Position numbers and translations under genes: made by a program. The notes under the pieces are model-generated. The model did no database searches and was not told the DNA's origin. It saw only the letters and a list, made by a program, of their open reading frames with translations. Positions 24,025 through 37,196 of a stretch of 64,000 nt of DNA are shown piece after piece; positions within the stretch are counted from its first letter, which is position 1; the number at the start of each line of letters is the position of its first letter. Origin of the DNA: Carnegiea gigantea (taxonomy: Eukaryota; Streptophyta; Magnoliopsida; Caryophyllales; Cactaceae); contig JAKOGI010000004.1 of assembly GCA_029747015.1 (NCBI GenBank), forward strand, positions 1,576,001 through 1,640,000, read 5' to 3'.

Positions 24025-27000
24025 ATGACGGCGTGTTCAATTTATCTTCCGGCGAATTCCGCCGCCGGAATTGGCCGCCGGGGTCCGGTTTTCCAGCAAA
24101 AGGCTCGTCCGGTATGGCTCTCACGGTGCTCTTTGGACGCGAATGTTTCTGATATGAGCACTAACGGTATGACTTTTGGCGTCTCGAATTGTTTGTGTTT
24201 GTTTAATTTTGTTGAAAATTGTTTGAATAATGAAACTGGTGATAAATAATTGTTGGATTCAGTCAAGCCTGAGTCATGACAGTTGAAATTTGGGTTAATT
24301 TGTTGACCGATTTCTTAGTGAATCAAACTTTCAAATCATTAAAAAAATGAATTTCAATCTATTTTTGCTCGAATTAGTTCAACAATTGATTGATATAATA
24401 ATAAAATGTACGTCAATTGGTTTAACAATTGCTTGATAAATTTTTTTTGAAAAAAGAAAATTTGAGTTGCAGAAATTCAATGGATGTTCTTTTGCCTCGG
24501 AGTAGTTTAAACTCTCTAGAACGCGCTAATATTTTTTGCTACCTACGGAATCAAAAGAAATGGCACTGTTATGCTCAGAGAAAGGAGGGGTTTTTTTTGG
24601 AAGGGGGGGGGTGTTGGATGTGAATCAAGTTGTTGTAGGTAATATTTTGCTTGGTTTGATCAGAATGTCTAGAGTCTGAAATGTGCTAAATAGATCCTAA
24701 ACGAAGTTGGGTATTTTAGGGTCACTCACCACACACCACATCATACTAGCAGCTTCTGGGATCTCAAATCAGTTACTGGTTGTGGTCTTCTTTTGATATC
24801 TCAAATGTATGCGTCCAGGACCTTCCCTGTCTATAACTATTATCAGATTTTAGATGGTAGTTCTGATTTAAACATAGCGTCGTCTCTAATCGTACTGATG
24901 AGATTTGTTAATCCAATGAACTATGGAATAAAAATGAAATACATACTTTTTGGCAGAGACAAACGCTGAATGCCTTGTATTTATGAGGGGATCTTTAGCA
25001 AAATCAAGCACTTTTCTGGGTCCGCATCATTTAAGTGATGCTAGCTCCATTTTTCTTGTGTATCTTCTTTACCTGTCACACCCTTTCATGGTATTCCTAG
25101 TGGATTATCAGTGCTTCAGCAGTATTGGAAGCATTGCCGTAGAAATGCCAGATAGATTTTTAGGTAACTTTAGTGGCTATGAGGTAATTATGATTGATTT
25201 TTTTTTTTTGTGGTGGTAAAATATCTTAATGGCAGCTCCAAAGGGATTGTTTCCGCCAGAACCACAACCCTACAAAGGTCCAAAGCTAAAGGTCGCAATT
25301 ATTGGAGCAGGACTTGCTGGCATGTCCGCTGCAGTTGAGCTTTTGGATCAAGGCCATGAGGTTCTTAACTCAAGATTTTGTTATATATATTTAAGTGTTA
25401 CTGCTTTGCAAGGCCTACACGGTGGCATTAAATACAACATGAACATTGTCAAATTACGAGGAGAAACACAATCAAGTTTGTGCTGCATCTGCCCCCACCT
25501 TTTAGCCACAAATCTGTAGTTATTTGGCTGCTGATTGTTTACATGTTGTCTATGACTTCTTTATTGTTGGCTGATGTCGTGAAAGTGTAGATCCTTAAGC
25601 TGCAACTATTTACACTAGAAACACTCTGATTAGTATGTAAAGCTGACAGCATATAAATTAATAATTCTCGCCCTAAATCTGACAAAGTGCCTTATAGCAT
25701 GTATCACTCTCAGTTACAAGTAGAAGTTCTTCGTCTTTTGGCCATTGGGGGCCTTAGATAATCTCTCAGCTTCCCTATTATCTGTATTGATTTTTGCAGT
25801 TGTTGTCCTAGTGAGAAGAGCATGTAGGCCCCTTGAAAATTTTCATGTAATTGCTATGAACGGTTATTCTGTGGTTATGTTAGGTGGACATCTATGAATC
25901 AAGGCCTTTCATTGGTGGAAAGGTGGGATCCTTTGTTGATAAAGGTGGAAATCACATTGAGATGGGACTGCATGTGTTCTTTGGCTGCTACAATAATCTT
26001 TTCAGGCTAATGAAAAAGGTGAACCGCCTTCTTCTTCCTCGCTGCTCATTGGCTTATTCTCTTGTTTCAATTTAAAATCCCATCAGAACTCCCTTGTTGT
26101 TTTGGATAGGTAAATTTTACACATGCACAGAGCCTAGGGATAATCAAGCCCTAGTCTTCCTTTTAAAAGCCAGGGATTCTACTGCTAGATTACCGCAAAG
26201 GGGCAAAGCCCCATTATAACTCTCAAGTGTTGTGTCTTTAGATCCTTTTATTCTGTGTTTTGCTGCTGAAAGGAAATCTTTCCTGCAGTGTCTACCCATC
26301 TTAGTCCGTGATATTGTTATCGATCCATATAGTAACTAGTAACTATGTGATATTCCATCATTTGTTGGGACACTATCTATAAGGATTTAATCTTTGCCGA
26401 TGAGTTCTTCATTTTCGTTTCCAGGCAACTGGGGAAGGGGGGGGGGGAGGTATATAAGTCTCTGCTTTCAGTGTACAATCGCCTATCATTATAAATGCAA
26501 GTGGAAATAAACTTTTCCAACCATCTGTTTTAACTATGTTGCTCATGCAAGAGTACACTCTGTGTGTTTTCTATCATTACTCTTCTAGGTGGGTGCGGAC
26601 AAGAATCTGCTTGTGAAGAATCACACCCACCCTTTTGTCAACAAAGGCGGCAAAATTGGTGGTATGTTCATAGCTACTGCATTCATTGTTTTTATTCAGT
26701 ATATAGTGCTACAGATTGCTCAACAAGCATTCATTTAAGATGGAGGCTTCTTCTTCTTCTTCTTCTTCTTCTTCTTCTTCTTCTTCTTCTTCCTCTTTTC
26801 TTTTTGCAAATGTGACTCTAGAATGAAATTACATGACATTTTCCCAATTTTCAACGATTTTGACTTAATGTTTCTTACAGAGCTTGATTTCCGATTTCCA
26901 ATTGGAGCACCAATAAATGGAATTCGTGCGTTCTTGGCAACAAATCAACTTAAGGTAATGACACACGTGATATCAATGCCATTTAACTACCTTCAGGAGC

Positions 27001-30000
27001 CGTTTTCTCAATGCGGCCAGAATCATTAACATCTCCATTAGCTTATTGCCTCCCATAACCAATCCCTTCCCTCCCTCCCGTTCAAAACAGTAGAAAAAAC
27101 TGCAAAACCATGGAAAAATTGCATCTCCACTATCATAGTGAGTTCAATCTAATACAACTATAGAAGATCCAGGGTGGTTAAACATAGAGGGAGATGGAAT
27201 GGTATGTGCAAACAGTCATGAACCAAGCTAAAGTAGCGAGGAGAAAGAAGGAAGTGTAATTTGACTTGTACTGCTCTCTAGGTAGGGTGAAGAACGTGAG
27301 TTCTAAATCAACATCGACATAACAGATTTTCATGTAAATGCTGATCTGATTTGTGTGCAAAAGATAAAATCTAAATCAACTTCGGCATAACAGATTTTCA
27401 TGTAAATGCTGATCTGATTTGTGTGCAAAAGATAAAATCCTTGCTGTTAGGAATTTGTATTTCGGCCTGTGAATTCAACTTCTTGGGAGACATGATGTCA
27501 GAGTAGTCGCAAAATTGCCTCCATCTATTATAAAAATGCTCCTGGGTGATGATTGCTACATCAATAATTGGATCAAACTGTGGTCATTAGATGATGATTG
27601 CTGTGCTAAACTTGTCAGTTGTGACCTATGTATGTAGCCTAGGCACTTAATTATGGATGCTTGTGTCTGTTATTCGCCCTGTTGTTGTCCTTTCAACAGC
27701 CTGTATAATTGTTGATACTGTGTTAGTCATTAGGTGTTATGCAAAATGTTTCAACAGAGACCAGACCAACTACTTTCTTGTTGCAGCTGAGTCTTTTATG
27801 TGTGTCAATTGCAGACTTATGATAAAGCAAGGAATGCATTGGTTCTGGCTATGAGTCCAGTTGTACGGGCTCTTGTTGATCCAGATGGTGCAATGCAGGA
27901 TGTACGGAATTTAGACAGTGTAAGATCCATTGCTCAAATTTCTTTTCTCATGAGCTCAGTTTTATTATTCTTGGTATATTGTTTTATTCCTTTTCTCTCA
28001 CTTCTAGCTGATGTTCTATCACTGACAACTTTTGTGATTTTGTGCTTAAAAGCCTCTCTCAAACTACTGGAGAATGGAGATCCTAAAATCTTGTCTGTAA
28101 TGTACAGATAAGCTTCTCAGATTGGTTTTTGTCAAAAGGTGGCACACGCGCAAGCATCCAGAGAATGTGGGATCCTGTTGCTTATGCCCTTGGGTTTATT
28201 GACTGTGATAACATCAGTGCGCGTTGTATGCTTACTATATTCTTATTGTTTGCCACAAAGACAGAGGCATCATTACTACGCATGCTCAAAGGTTCTCCTG
28301 ATCGTTATCTGAGTGGGCCAATCAGAAAGTATATTGAAGAGAAAGGGGGAAGGTATATAAAAGGGAACTATAACCCTTTTATTCTCTGGCTTTAGGTTTC
28401 TTATGGGAAACTACTCTTAACATATCCGAAATACCTTCCTCAACTATGACAGGTTCCACCTAAGATGGGGATGCAGAAAAATCCTTTATTATCAATCTGC
28501 AGATGGTGACACATATGTAACTGGATTAGCCATCTCTAAGGTTAGTCAGAATCACAATTAAACTGTACAATGACCAAATTGCTATGTTATTGTGTTTTCA
28601 GATTGTAACATAGAGTAGTGTTCTGCCTTGTGCATCCATTTTCTATGCCCTGCAAAATGGTTGAGTATGATTCATCTGTTAATGTCATTTTATATGCGCC
28701 ATGGACCAAATAAATGCCCTTGCATGATGTTTAAAAGTTAAGACCCCATATAAGATGGCCCATGAGTAGCTGTTACATTACGGGAGCTGCCATGACAATC
28801 TGTTATTAAATGCGTAAGCATTGCACCTTTCGACAACACTCCATCTCAGACTTTGGCTTATACTTGCGTGTGTTGATTGGTTTACACTTATTATTTTCAT
28901 AAAATAAAAAGAGGACCATAAAAGATATATTTTTTCAGTGCTACTGAATATGCTTGTAATGACCTGATACATATGTCAAAGACACTTAAAATTTTGTCCA
29001 GTTGTACTACCCCTTTTCTTTTTAGGGGTAAAGCTGTGTACATCCGCATTTCTCGATGGTAAAATTGGGCTCAAGTGTCACTGTGCTGACCCAAACCAAA
29101 TTTAGTAAACATATGTTTGTGAAACATTTTACTGTTTATGAAAATGGCTGTACAACACTTGTAAGGATTTGTCTATGACAACACCATGACCTAGTCCCCC
29201 TGTCCTACATACCGTACTTTGATGGGATTCATGATCATGGCTACTGATGTAATGCCAGCTAGAGGCTGCTTCACATTGCTACCATTATAGCAATCACTAT
29301 TGCATCCACCATTTTCTCTATGACTATGGCCATGATCCTTTGTGTTGCTTTCAATGTAACTCTGTTGTACCACAAGAATTCGAGAAGCAAAAGGGGCTTC
29401 TGTGAATATTTATGGAAAATTGATGATAAGTTTGACGAATTATTCGGCTGCAGATATGTTACAAACATTTATTCAGTACGGAAGTCAGCTTTGTTTCCGA
29501 TTTCTGAGGGAACATATCTATGGGAATGGGGGAAATCAAACTCATATTTAAATGTTAGCTTTTCTCCAATTTCCGAGGCAACATATCTACGGGTATGGGT
29601 GCAATAAAACTCACACTTCAATATTCGCTGAAAAAGTAATTGTGTGAGAATTTTTTGCGTGGATTATAGTGGACTATAGAAAAGTGCCTGGTGAAACTGT
29701 CCTGTGCTTCTTTTTTGTATAGTAGCTCTCAGTCAAGAGGTCTTCAACCTAAAGACAAAGAGAACGACCTCTCTATAATTCAGCAGTAAATCTGCTAAGT
29801 CTAACCGTACCCTCCCCTGATCCCCTCCCCCCCCCCCCCCAAAAAAAAGAAATGCATAGGGGGTACTCTGAGTTATGGATTTGGATATGGATTTGGCGAC
29901 AGTCATGTTTTTGGTCTTGAATGTAATAGAACATAGAAGTTTCTGAAGTTCCGAGGATTTTTTTGGGTTGATTCGTTGGGGTTTATAACTAAGCAAGTTC

Positions 30001-30888
30001 TGCATAAAAGAGAATGACAGTATACACAAGACGGTCATGACATCTCAATAAATCCAATAGTTTTATCATTAGTGTATCCTTAATTTTTGTTCTGATAAAT
30101 AGAATGAGCAATAGGGCCATGGTATCTCCTGATCATCCTATGAACAGGTTCAGCATTAAACTTTGTGATAGAATCAAGCTTATATTGTGAATTGGGACAA
30201 TCTACTTTCTTCATCTAAACTAGGAAATTGTAAAATTTGAATATTAAAGTTATGATCCTTCATAGTATTTTTCCCCCTTTAGTAAAATTAGTTTGTCTTT
30301 GATTGTGTTCATGCCTCACGTTGCTAATTAATTGAGCAATGATTTTTTTATGCACCCATTAGTAGTTTAAACATGTTCCTCTGAATTATTAATAATGTTA
30401 CCAGAGGATTCAAAATGCAATTTTGGTTATGGCACTTTATAATCGCCCATATGCGGCAGTCGCACTGCATATAGCAGTTGTTTCGAGGTGAAAACCTTTT
30501 GTCAACTAAAAAACTTCCGATGTGGTCGTTTCTTAGTGGGACAGCCACCTTTTGAACCCATGACTCTACCTACATTATGTTTAGAACTCATAGAATTTTG
30601 TCGATCTCAATTAGATGTGATTCCTATCCTAACTCCTGAAAACCCTTTACAAGCTCAAATGGGATCTAGATCCTTACTACCGTTTACTTAGTCGTCTTTT
30701 CATTGGTGTCCGTATTCAACACATTGTTCTATAGCATGTGTATAGGGGATAGAATGTGTGTTAAGACTAGGGATGACAATAAATCCCGTACCTATTTAAA
30801 ACCCAAGAAGTCCGCTCCATTTAAAACCCAAGTGAGTGGTGAAATAAGGTTTTAAATGGATATAGGGATGACTGGCGGGTATTGAATA

Positions 30889-30921
<33 letters not shown>

Positions 30922-33900
30922 ACTGTCTCCGCCCCATATCCACACCCTACCGATACCCGTTTTTATTATAAAATAAAAATTATTTTAGTTTAATGTTTTC
31001 TTGGTTGAATTCCAATCCAAACCCTTCTAGCAAAAAGTTAGTGAATAATGTGCTTGATTTCACGTTTCTAAACAATATATTATCAAAATACCATAACTTT
31101 GTAGCCTTAAAATGACCTAAATGTGTATCATACTTGTATATGGTTTGCATATGGGTATTAATTTTCATTCTCTATACGAACCCAAATAAAATCCGCAATC
31201 CGGCAAAACTCGATGGGTATAGGTTATATTTTTTTAATACCCGATGAGTACGGGTACGGGTATGGGGACGATTTTTGAAAACGGGTATGGATCCGGGTAC
31301 GGCTCAACCCGCCCCCCATACCCGCCCAATTGCCATCCCTAATTAAGACCATCAAGCCCCCGGGGCCGGGGGAGCGTTTAGGTAATTCTTTACTGTTGCT
31401 GTTGCTAGACCTTTGGCTGTTGAATTATCACTTGCATGCATGTCCACGTATTTATTTGCCCCGGGGGGGTGTTCAAGTAATTCTTTACTGTTGCTAGACC
31501 TTTGGCTGTTGTATACCACGTGCATCCATGTCTACGTATTTATTTGGTGCTAGGTTTGGTTGACATTTGCCTTGATCTCAGGCTACGAACAGGAAGACAA
31601 TAAAAGCTGATGCTTATGTAGCCGGTAGTCGCTTCCACCCTTATAAATGTTCAGAATGCTTTAAATTGTATTGGAAATTCAATTGTAAACTGGTTTTGAC
31701 CTGTCAACTTATGTGGCAGCTTGCGATGTTCCTGGAATCAAAAGGTTGTTGCCCATGGAATGGAAGAACTTGGAATTCTTCGACAATATCTATGAGCTTG
31801 TTGGGGTTCCTGTTGTTACAGTGCAACTCAGATACAATGGATGGGTTACAGAATTGCACGATATACAAAAGTCTCGGTAATTTTTTAATTTGGCTCTAGC
31901 AACAAAAAGACGAAAATGTGATATTTTCCAATTAGGCTATAAAACCAAAAGAAAAGGAAAGTATGACAAATCATTGCTGGGCAATTGATTGTAGAATAAT
32001 TTGTGGAGTTGAGAAAGAAGAGCAAATAATAGCTTGGCGTTGTTTGGATTGTTTAAGTTGCTCTCTGTATGACTTGTGGGCTCTTTATGCATTTAATACA
32101 GAGATGCGCTAGTACTTCATATGATGGACTTGTTTTATTGCTATATCATGGGATGAAGTTACTACAGATGATTCATTTCATGTTGTTTAACCTCTGTTGT
32201 GAATAATTTAGACAACTAAAGCAAGCAACGGGATTGGACAATCTCCTGTACACCCCAGATGCAGATTTCTCTTGTTTTGCTGACCTTGCTTTGACATCTC
32301 CAGAAGATTACTACATTGCTGGACAGGGGTCACTCCTCCAGTAAGGAAACTGTACTATTAAATTCAGGATAATACAAACAGCTCAATTGTGGACATTGAT
32401 CATTTGTCTTCTTTCCATTGGTCATATTTTCGGCTGCAGATGTGTTCTCACACCAGGTGAACCGTATATGCCATTGACAAATGATGAAATCATAACGAGA
32501 GTTTCAGAGCAGGTCAGTCTCAAAGCATATAATGACATCCTTTTCTGGTGATGATGTTCATTTCTTTCTGCTCTGGGTAATTAAATCCTTTAGCTTCCCG
32601 TGTATCTTGAATCTTCTATGCTTATGTTCCTTGAAACTGTATATGAGAGGGCTCTTACTTGTCAAGATGCTGACATAAGACACCTGCAAGCTGAAAAGGG
32701 AAAGAGGAAGGGAAGACAATCCTTGTGTTTTCTGCTCAGAAATATTTCCCAAGTCTGGTTTATTGGTAAAGCATCAAGTCATTAGCATGTCTACAGACAT
32801 CATTTTCTAGCATTTCAGGCAGATGGTATAACATCTTTAGAGGTAGTTGAGAAAGTCGCTCTTGGGTGGTCTTTGCCTCTTTAGTTTTATAGTGGACTAA
32901 AGCTAAGGCCGGCAAAAATCTGTCCGACCCGATTATCCGAATTTGTCCGACTCGGAAAAAATCAGGTATGGTCACCAAATTTATGTCCGAATTTCAAATT
33001 TGGACAACCAGTCATGTCCGAATTTAAATCTGGGTCGGGTTCAGGTTTGGACATTTGGGTTCAGGTTGTCAGGATTTTTGAACTATTTCGGGTTCGGACA
33101 AGCGGGTTCGGACATCGGACAACTACGTTTATGTGTAATTTTAGTCCAAATTCTTTCAAAAATTTTATAAAAATAAATTCGGACAACAGGGTTCGGATTT
33201 TAAAAAATCGGGTTTGGGTTCGGTCACACAAGATTTTGGTCAGAATGTCCTAAAATCATATCACAAATTCGGACATTCGGGTCCGGGTCCGGGTATGGTC
33301 AAAGTGTCCGATTTATAATTCGGACAGGGTTCGGGTATGAAGTTTTTGTCCGAATATCCGATATGTCCGGATCCGAATTGACCCGGACCTGAATTTTTGC
33401 CAGACCTAACTAAAGCAACATGTCTCACCCAGCTGTCATATACCTTTTTCCTTATGTGGGATGGTAAGCGTTAAACGCTTTGTATGAAGGGGATAGTGCA
33501 AGGCAAGATGTTTCACCTAGGCCCTAGCTGTCATGTGTAGGGATGGCAATGAGATGGGGAATCCCCGCCCCCGTCGGGGCCCCGTCCCGCATTAGGGATA
33601 AATCCCCGTCCCCAATGGGGATGGAGACGGGGATGGAGACAAAATAAATTCCTATTTTCCGTCCTCGATTGGGGAAAAATTCCCGTTACCGTCCTCGCAT
33701 ATTAATTTAAAATTATATATGAGGTTTTTATTTGTGAGCATAATACTAAGGTTATATTGGTAAATTAAGTTGAAAAAACCCTAAAGTGTATGGACTTGTT
33801 TTGTGTAATTTGTGCATTATCAGACTTATGCTTTATGGACTTGTTAAATTTTAATTTGGGTTAGATTGTAAACTTTGATGAAGTTTGTTAGTCTTATGTT

Positions 33901-35685
33901 GCATGGAACCTACAAGAGCTTATTGTACAATCAATTATACTAAGGTTTAGAGATGGCAAATTGGACATTCATTTAAGACTTGTAATATAGCTATCACAAA
34001 GGAGAGGAAAAAATGGCGGAGAAAAATCCCGTTGGGGCCCTGTCGGGAATTAGATCCCTGTTGGGGATGGCGACGGGGGGAATTTTTTCCTCGCAACGGG
34101 AAACGGGGCAGGGATACTAGCGGGGACGGGAACGGGGACGGGGAGTATGCCCCCCGTCCCCAACCTGCCCCATTGCCATCCATAGTCATGTGCCTTGGCA
34201 GGGCCCTCATATGGTGGCATGATATGATTTGATATACTTCCCTTAGGCTCAGACCCAAACCTGACCCACATTTTTTGGACCCAGACCCACTTAAGACTCG
34301 TCGGGTCTCATTTGATCGGATACAGACCCTCTAATTTAGGTTGGGTTTAGGACCCACTGTCATTCCTACACCTAGCCATCATGTGCCCGGTGTCACGGGG
34401 CCATTACCCTCTCCCCAAAAGGCCGGTTTAATGGGGTGGGCAGCGCCATCACTTATAAGCTCAGGACCCTCCTATCATTTTTTCGATGTGGGACTCTTGT
34501 CCGTGGTATTCTCTCCCACCAATTATGTGACTCCGTCGTCACAAATGGGCCCCCTGCCTACCCCGCTCGTTGGAGCGCTTGGCGAGACATCAGAGTCGGG
34601 TCATGGTTAGCTTTGATACCACTTGTCATGGGGCCGTCACCTTCTCCCCAAAAAGTCGGTCTAATGGGATGTGCAGTGCCACCACTTATAAGCACAGCAC
34701 CCTCCCATCACTTTTTCGATGTGGGACTCTTGTCCGTGACACCGGATAGGGATCTGAGATAGTGGTATGATATGGTTTGATATACTTCACCCGTCTCTCA
34801 ATGGCTGTCCTTTCTATTTTGGTTTTTCTTATTTGGATCGTCATACTTTCAATTCAGCCGCTATGAATATTAATGTGATTGTGCACTTTTGCCCTCAATG
34901 AAAATTGGATGAACAACTTAAATATGGAAGCAAACTCAATTCCATCTAAAAGTCAATGGGTAATTGCCTAATTGAGTAGAAGTAATCGGGATTTTTAATA
35001 TTATTTTTGACTTGCTTAATATTTATCAAAGGGCAAAAGAGATTCAGAGATTGAGGGAGTAGTTCTTTAGTGATGTCAGGAGACATCCCCTTCACATCCC
35101 GTGTTTCTGTCTTTCCAAAAGAAAAATTAATCTATTTCCCAATGAGATGGCTTGGCAGGACTATATCTGAAATGTTTCATACTGATAACATCCTCTGACC
35201 TTGGGTGCGATCTGCTTGCCTGTACCAGGTGTTGAATCTATTCCCATCTTCCCGAGGCTTGGATGTAATTTGGTCATCTGTCGTCAAAATCGGGCAGTCA
35301 TTGTACCGTGAGGCTCCTGGCAAAGACCCATTTAGGCCCGATCAAAAGACCCCTGTCAAAAACTTCTTCCTTGCCGGGTCATACACAAAGCAGGTGAAAT
35401 CTCCTGCACTTTTAATCCTGTTCTCAATTGTTACAACAATCATCAGTGTTAAATTTTATTCTTACTACCAAATACTCGTTCTCAAGATCTTATATCCAAA
35501 GTTAGAACTTCTGGACTGGCCCTTTTCTGCAGGATTATATTGATAGTATGGAGGGTGCCACTCTATCAGGTAGGCAAGCCGCTGCTTACATATGTGATGC
35601 TGGAGAAGAGTTGTTTGCACTAAGAGAGAAATTACCACCAGCGGTATCTACATTAACTTCTTCCTCCCAATTGAGTTTTGTATGA
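24025..35685 (+). CDS. ZDS: Zeta-carotene desaturase (ZDS), chloroplast, 14 exons, 567 aa
   Basis: Exons with GT-AG borders and consistent phases: 24025-24166, 25236-25360, 25884-26018, 26589-26658, 26881-26954, 27815-27919, 28108-28352, 28453-28540, 31582-31624, 31720-31876, 32212-32340, 32440-32512, 35229-35393, 35533-35685. The total is 1704 nt, in frame, ending TGA. The enzyme (EC 1.3.5.6) converts 9,9'-di-cis-zeta-carotene to 7,9,7',9'-tetra-cis-lycopene in plastids, using plastoquinone. Residues 1 to about 40 are a poorly conserved, hydroxylated/basic transit peptide; the conserved part starts near [10 protein letters not shown] (48). The FAD dinucleotide motif GAGLAG is at 71-76 in the context [20 protein letters not shown]. 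Other family blocks are present in order: [98 protein letters not shown]. Length is close to Arabidopsis ZDS (558 aa). The first exon joins at the same codon as the Arabidopsis protein (..N|APKG). I see no disabling change. Introns 8 (3.0 kb) and 12 (2.7 kb) are enlarged by transposons. Confidence 0.97.
26098..26212 (-). mobile_element. SINE-like element in ZDS intron 3
   Basis: Diverged second copy of the SINE at 11889-12000. The tail-proximal part (aggtaaattttacacatgcacagagcctaggg) follows the same wording with changes, and the opposite end has a rearranged tRNA-like head (TCTAGCAGTAGAATCCC on the minus strand). Confidence 0.5.
26749..26793. repeat. (CTT)n microsatellite in ZDS intron 4
   Basis: About 14 CTT units in a pyrimidine run, about 90 bp upstream of the exon 5 acceptor. 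Confidence 0.9.
27301..27437. repeat. Tandem duplication (2 x about 68 bp) in ZDS intron 5
   Basis: The stretch TCTAAATCAACATCGACATA... repeats directly with only two changes (A to T and A to G near the start). Near identity implies a recent duplication. Confidence 0.9.
30768..31341. mobile_element. hAT-type non-autonomous element B (574 bp), ZDS intron 8
   Basis: Inverted ends are TAGGGATGACAAT and ATTGCCATCCCTA. Flanking 8-mers are GTTAAGAC (30760-30767) and ATTAAGAC (31342-31349), with 7 of 8 identical. Inner arms are built of GGGTAT/GGGTACGG repeats (five GGGTAT units at 30891-30920); the centre is AT-rich. No coding capacity. Confidence 0.75.
31375..31556. repeat. Tandem duplication (about 95 bp unit) in ZDS intron 8
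   Basis: Two adjacent copies of 'CCGGGG...GTAATTCTTTACTGTTGCTAGACCTTTGGCTGTTG' type sequence (partial description), with small gaps. It lies between hAT element B and exon 9. Confidence 0.8.
32904..33408. mobile_element. hAT-type non-autonomous element C (505 bp), ZDS intron 12
   Basis: The perfect 8-bp duplication ACTAAAGC lies at 32896-32903 and 33409-33416. Inverted ends are TAAGGCCGGCAAAAAT and, reverse-complemented, TAGGTCTGGCAAAAAT. The interior is largely TCGGACA/GGGTTCGG motif repeats in both orientations. No transposase. Confidence 0.8.
33538..34184. mobile_element. hAT-type non-autonomous element D (647 bp), ZDS intron 12
   Basis: The perfect 8-bp duplication GTCATGTG lies at 33530-33537 and 34185-34192. 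Inverted ends are TAGGGATGGCAATG and TATGGATGGCAATG (right end reverse-complemented), nearly the same as element B, so B and D share a family of ends. The arms are rich in GGGGACGGGGATGG-type runs that could form G-quadruplexes in the intron RNA or DNA; the centre is AT-rich. Confidence 0.85.
34391..34741 (-). mobile_element. TRIM retrotransposon (351 bp), ZDS intron 12
   Basis: Two 118-bp direct repeats (34391-34508 and 34624-34741) flank only about 115 bp. On the minus strand the LTR begins TGTCACGGACAAGAGTCCCA and contains CTTATAAG. Directly after the minus-strand 5' LTR is TGGTATCAAAGC (about 34611-34622), a near match to the initiator-Met tRNA primer site, and the purine tract GGGAGAGAA precedes the other LTR. 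The flanks share CCGG on both sides (short duplication). No coding sequence, as expected of TRIMs. Confidence 0.85.
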
Positions 35686-37196
35686 TTCAGAACACATTCT
35701 TAGTTGATCTCTCACAGATTACTGCCTTTGATCATTGTAATTTTCTAGTGGTTGCTCCTTACCATAAATCCATATGGATACGAAATTGAGTATGAATGTA
35801 TGATCAAAATGTATAAGAAAGTCAAATATTTGCTCCTAATTTTTCATTCCCATAAGAATTATTGGTTGTAGCTCCTCGAGAAATCCAGAAATTACAAGTT
35901 GATGCAGAACTCTACTAGAAACACAGGTGCTTGGTAACATGAGCCACCACAAACTCCAAAAAGTTATAGTGGTTGTTATCATGCGACAACGACCATAATT
36001 AGAATAAATCTCTACTGTATATTTGGTTCGGATTGATTACAATTGTTCATTTTTTTAACTTTTAATTAAATTGAAAATTCTTCTAAAAAGCAAAATTAAT
36101 AATTTTAAAAGCTATTAAAAAATCATAATTAGGGTTATGTTTGGTGGATAGCAGATTGCTCACCTATTAGTGAATCTTCTGCCCCCCCTCCCCCCCCCCC
36201 CCCCCCCGCCCCTGGAAAAAAAAAAGGAAAACCAAGATGCTCTTCCCTGTCTCCCTTTTCTTAATCTTCCCAACATCCATTATTGCTGGGCACCAAGCAC
36301 AATTTTTCGGTCATTCTCTGGCGATCACCGAACATTGTTCGGCAACCATAGAATCCCACTTGCGGGTTCAAGAATTCATGGCCTGCAGCAACGTTCCCTC
36401 TCATCTTTCTGTCCTATCTTCGGCTAAACTTTGAGCTTCATTGTCCATTAACACTCACTCATTCATGCAAGATAAACTCCAGAAAATTATCATGGGCAAC
36501 CTCAAAATTGTCATATAAATATGAAATGAGACTAAATTGGAAACATTGAGTAACAAAAACGCTGAAAGAAAGAAAAAAGCCATCTCATTCTCTTGGCATC
36601 GCCATCAGCTTCATCAGCAGCAACAATGGATACAAGCCTACGACCTTCAAAATCATCATAATCATCATCATCATTTTTATACAAAGTTCACCCCTAAATT
36701 ATCAAATTGGTGGGTCGAAATTGTTAAATAAGCAGGAAATAATAGTTAGGGCAGGGGCTGTGCGACTACTACACTAATTTCATGTTGATGCTCATATCTA
36801 ACAGCCAAGAATTAAAGACGACAAATATAAGGTCATAATTCTTCCAATTATGACGGTGGTCATGTAGTGACAACTATTATAAATGCACTCCCACAAAATT
36901 GACTTGCTACATTATTTTTGAAACCTAACTTCTTGTTTTGAATATATATCATATGACTGAAATCAAGGGAGTAGATTTCTGGTGTAGGATAAACTATAAG
37001 TAGAAGACCAACTGAAGAAACCAACCTGAAAATTACCCAAAAAGTCTGCAACATCTCAAAGTGGCACATTGACATATATTCAAGTTAAATTTCTAGTTGA
37101 AACACAGCATCAATGAAACTCCAGCCCCATTTTGTATGGGCAAAACACCAATTTTATTAACCACAAAAAGATCCCCTATACAAAATCAACACACAA

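Noticed and set aside
30488..30691. 67-codon ORF in ZDS intron 8 ([10 protein letters not shown]...)
   Set aside because: It looks protein-like in places but matches no family I know, and it lies within an intron; not supportable as a gene.
33014..33253. ORFs in the repeat arrays of hAT element C
   Set aside because: The repeating Gly/Phe/Gln pattern reflects the GGGTTCGG nucleotide repeats and not a protein.
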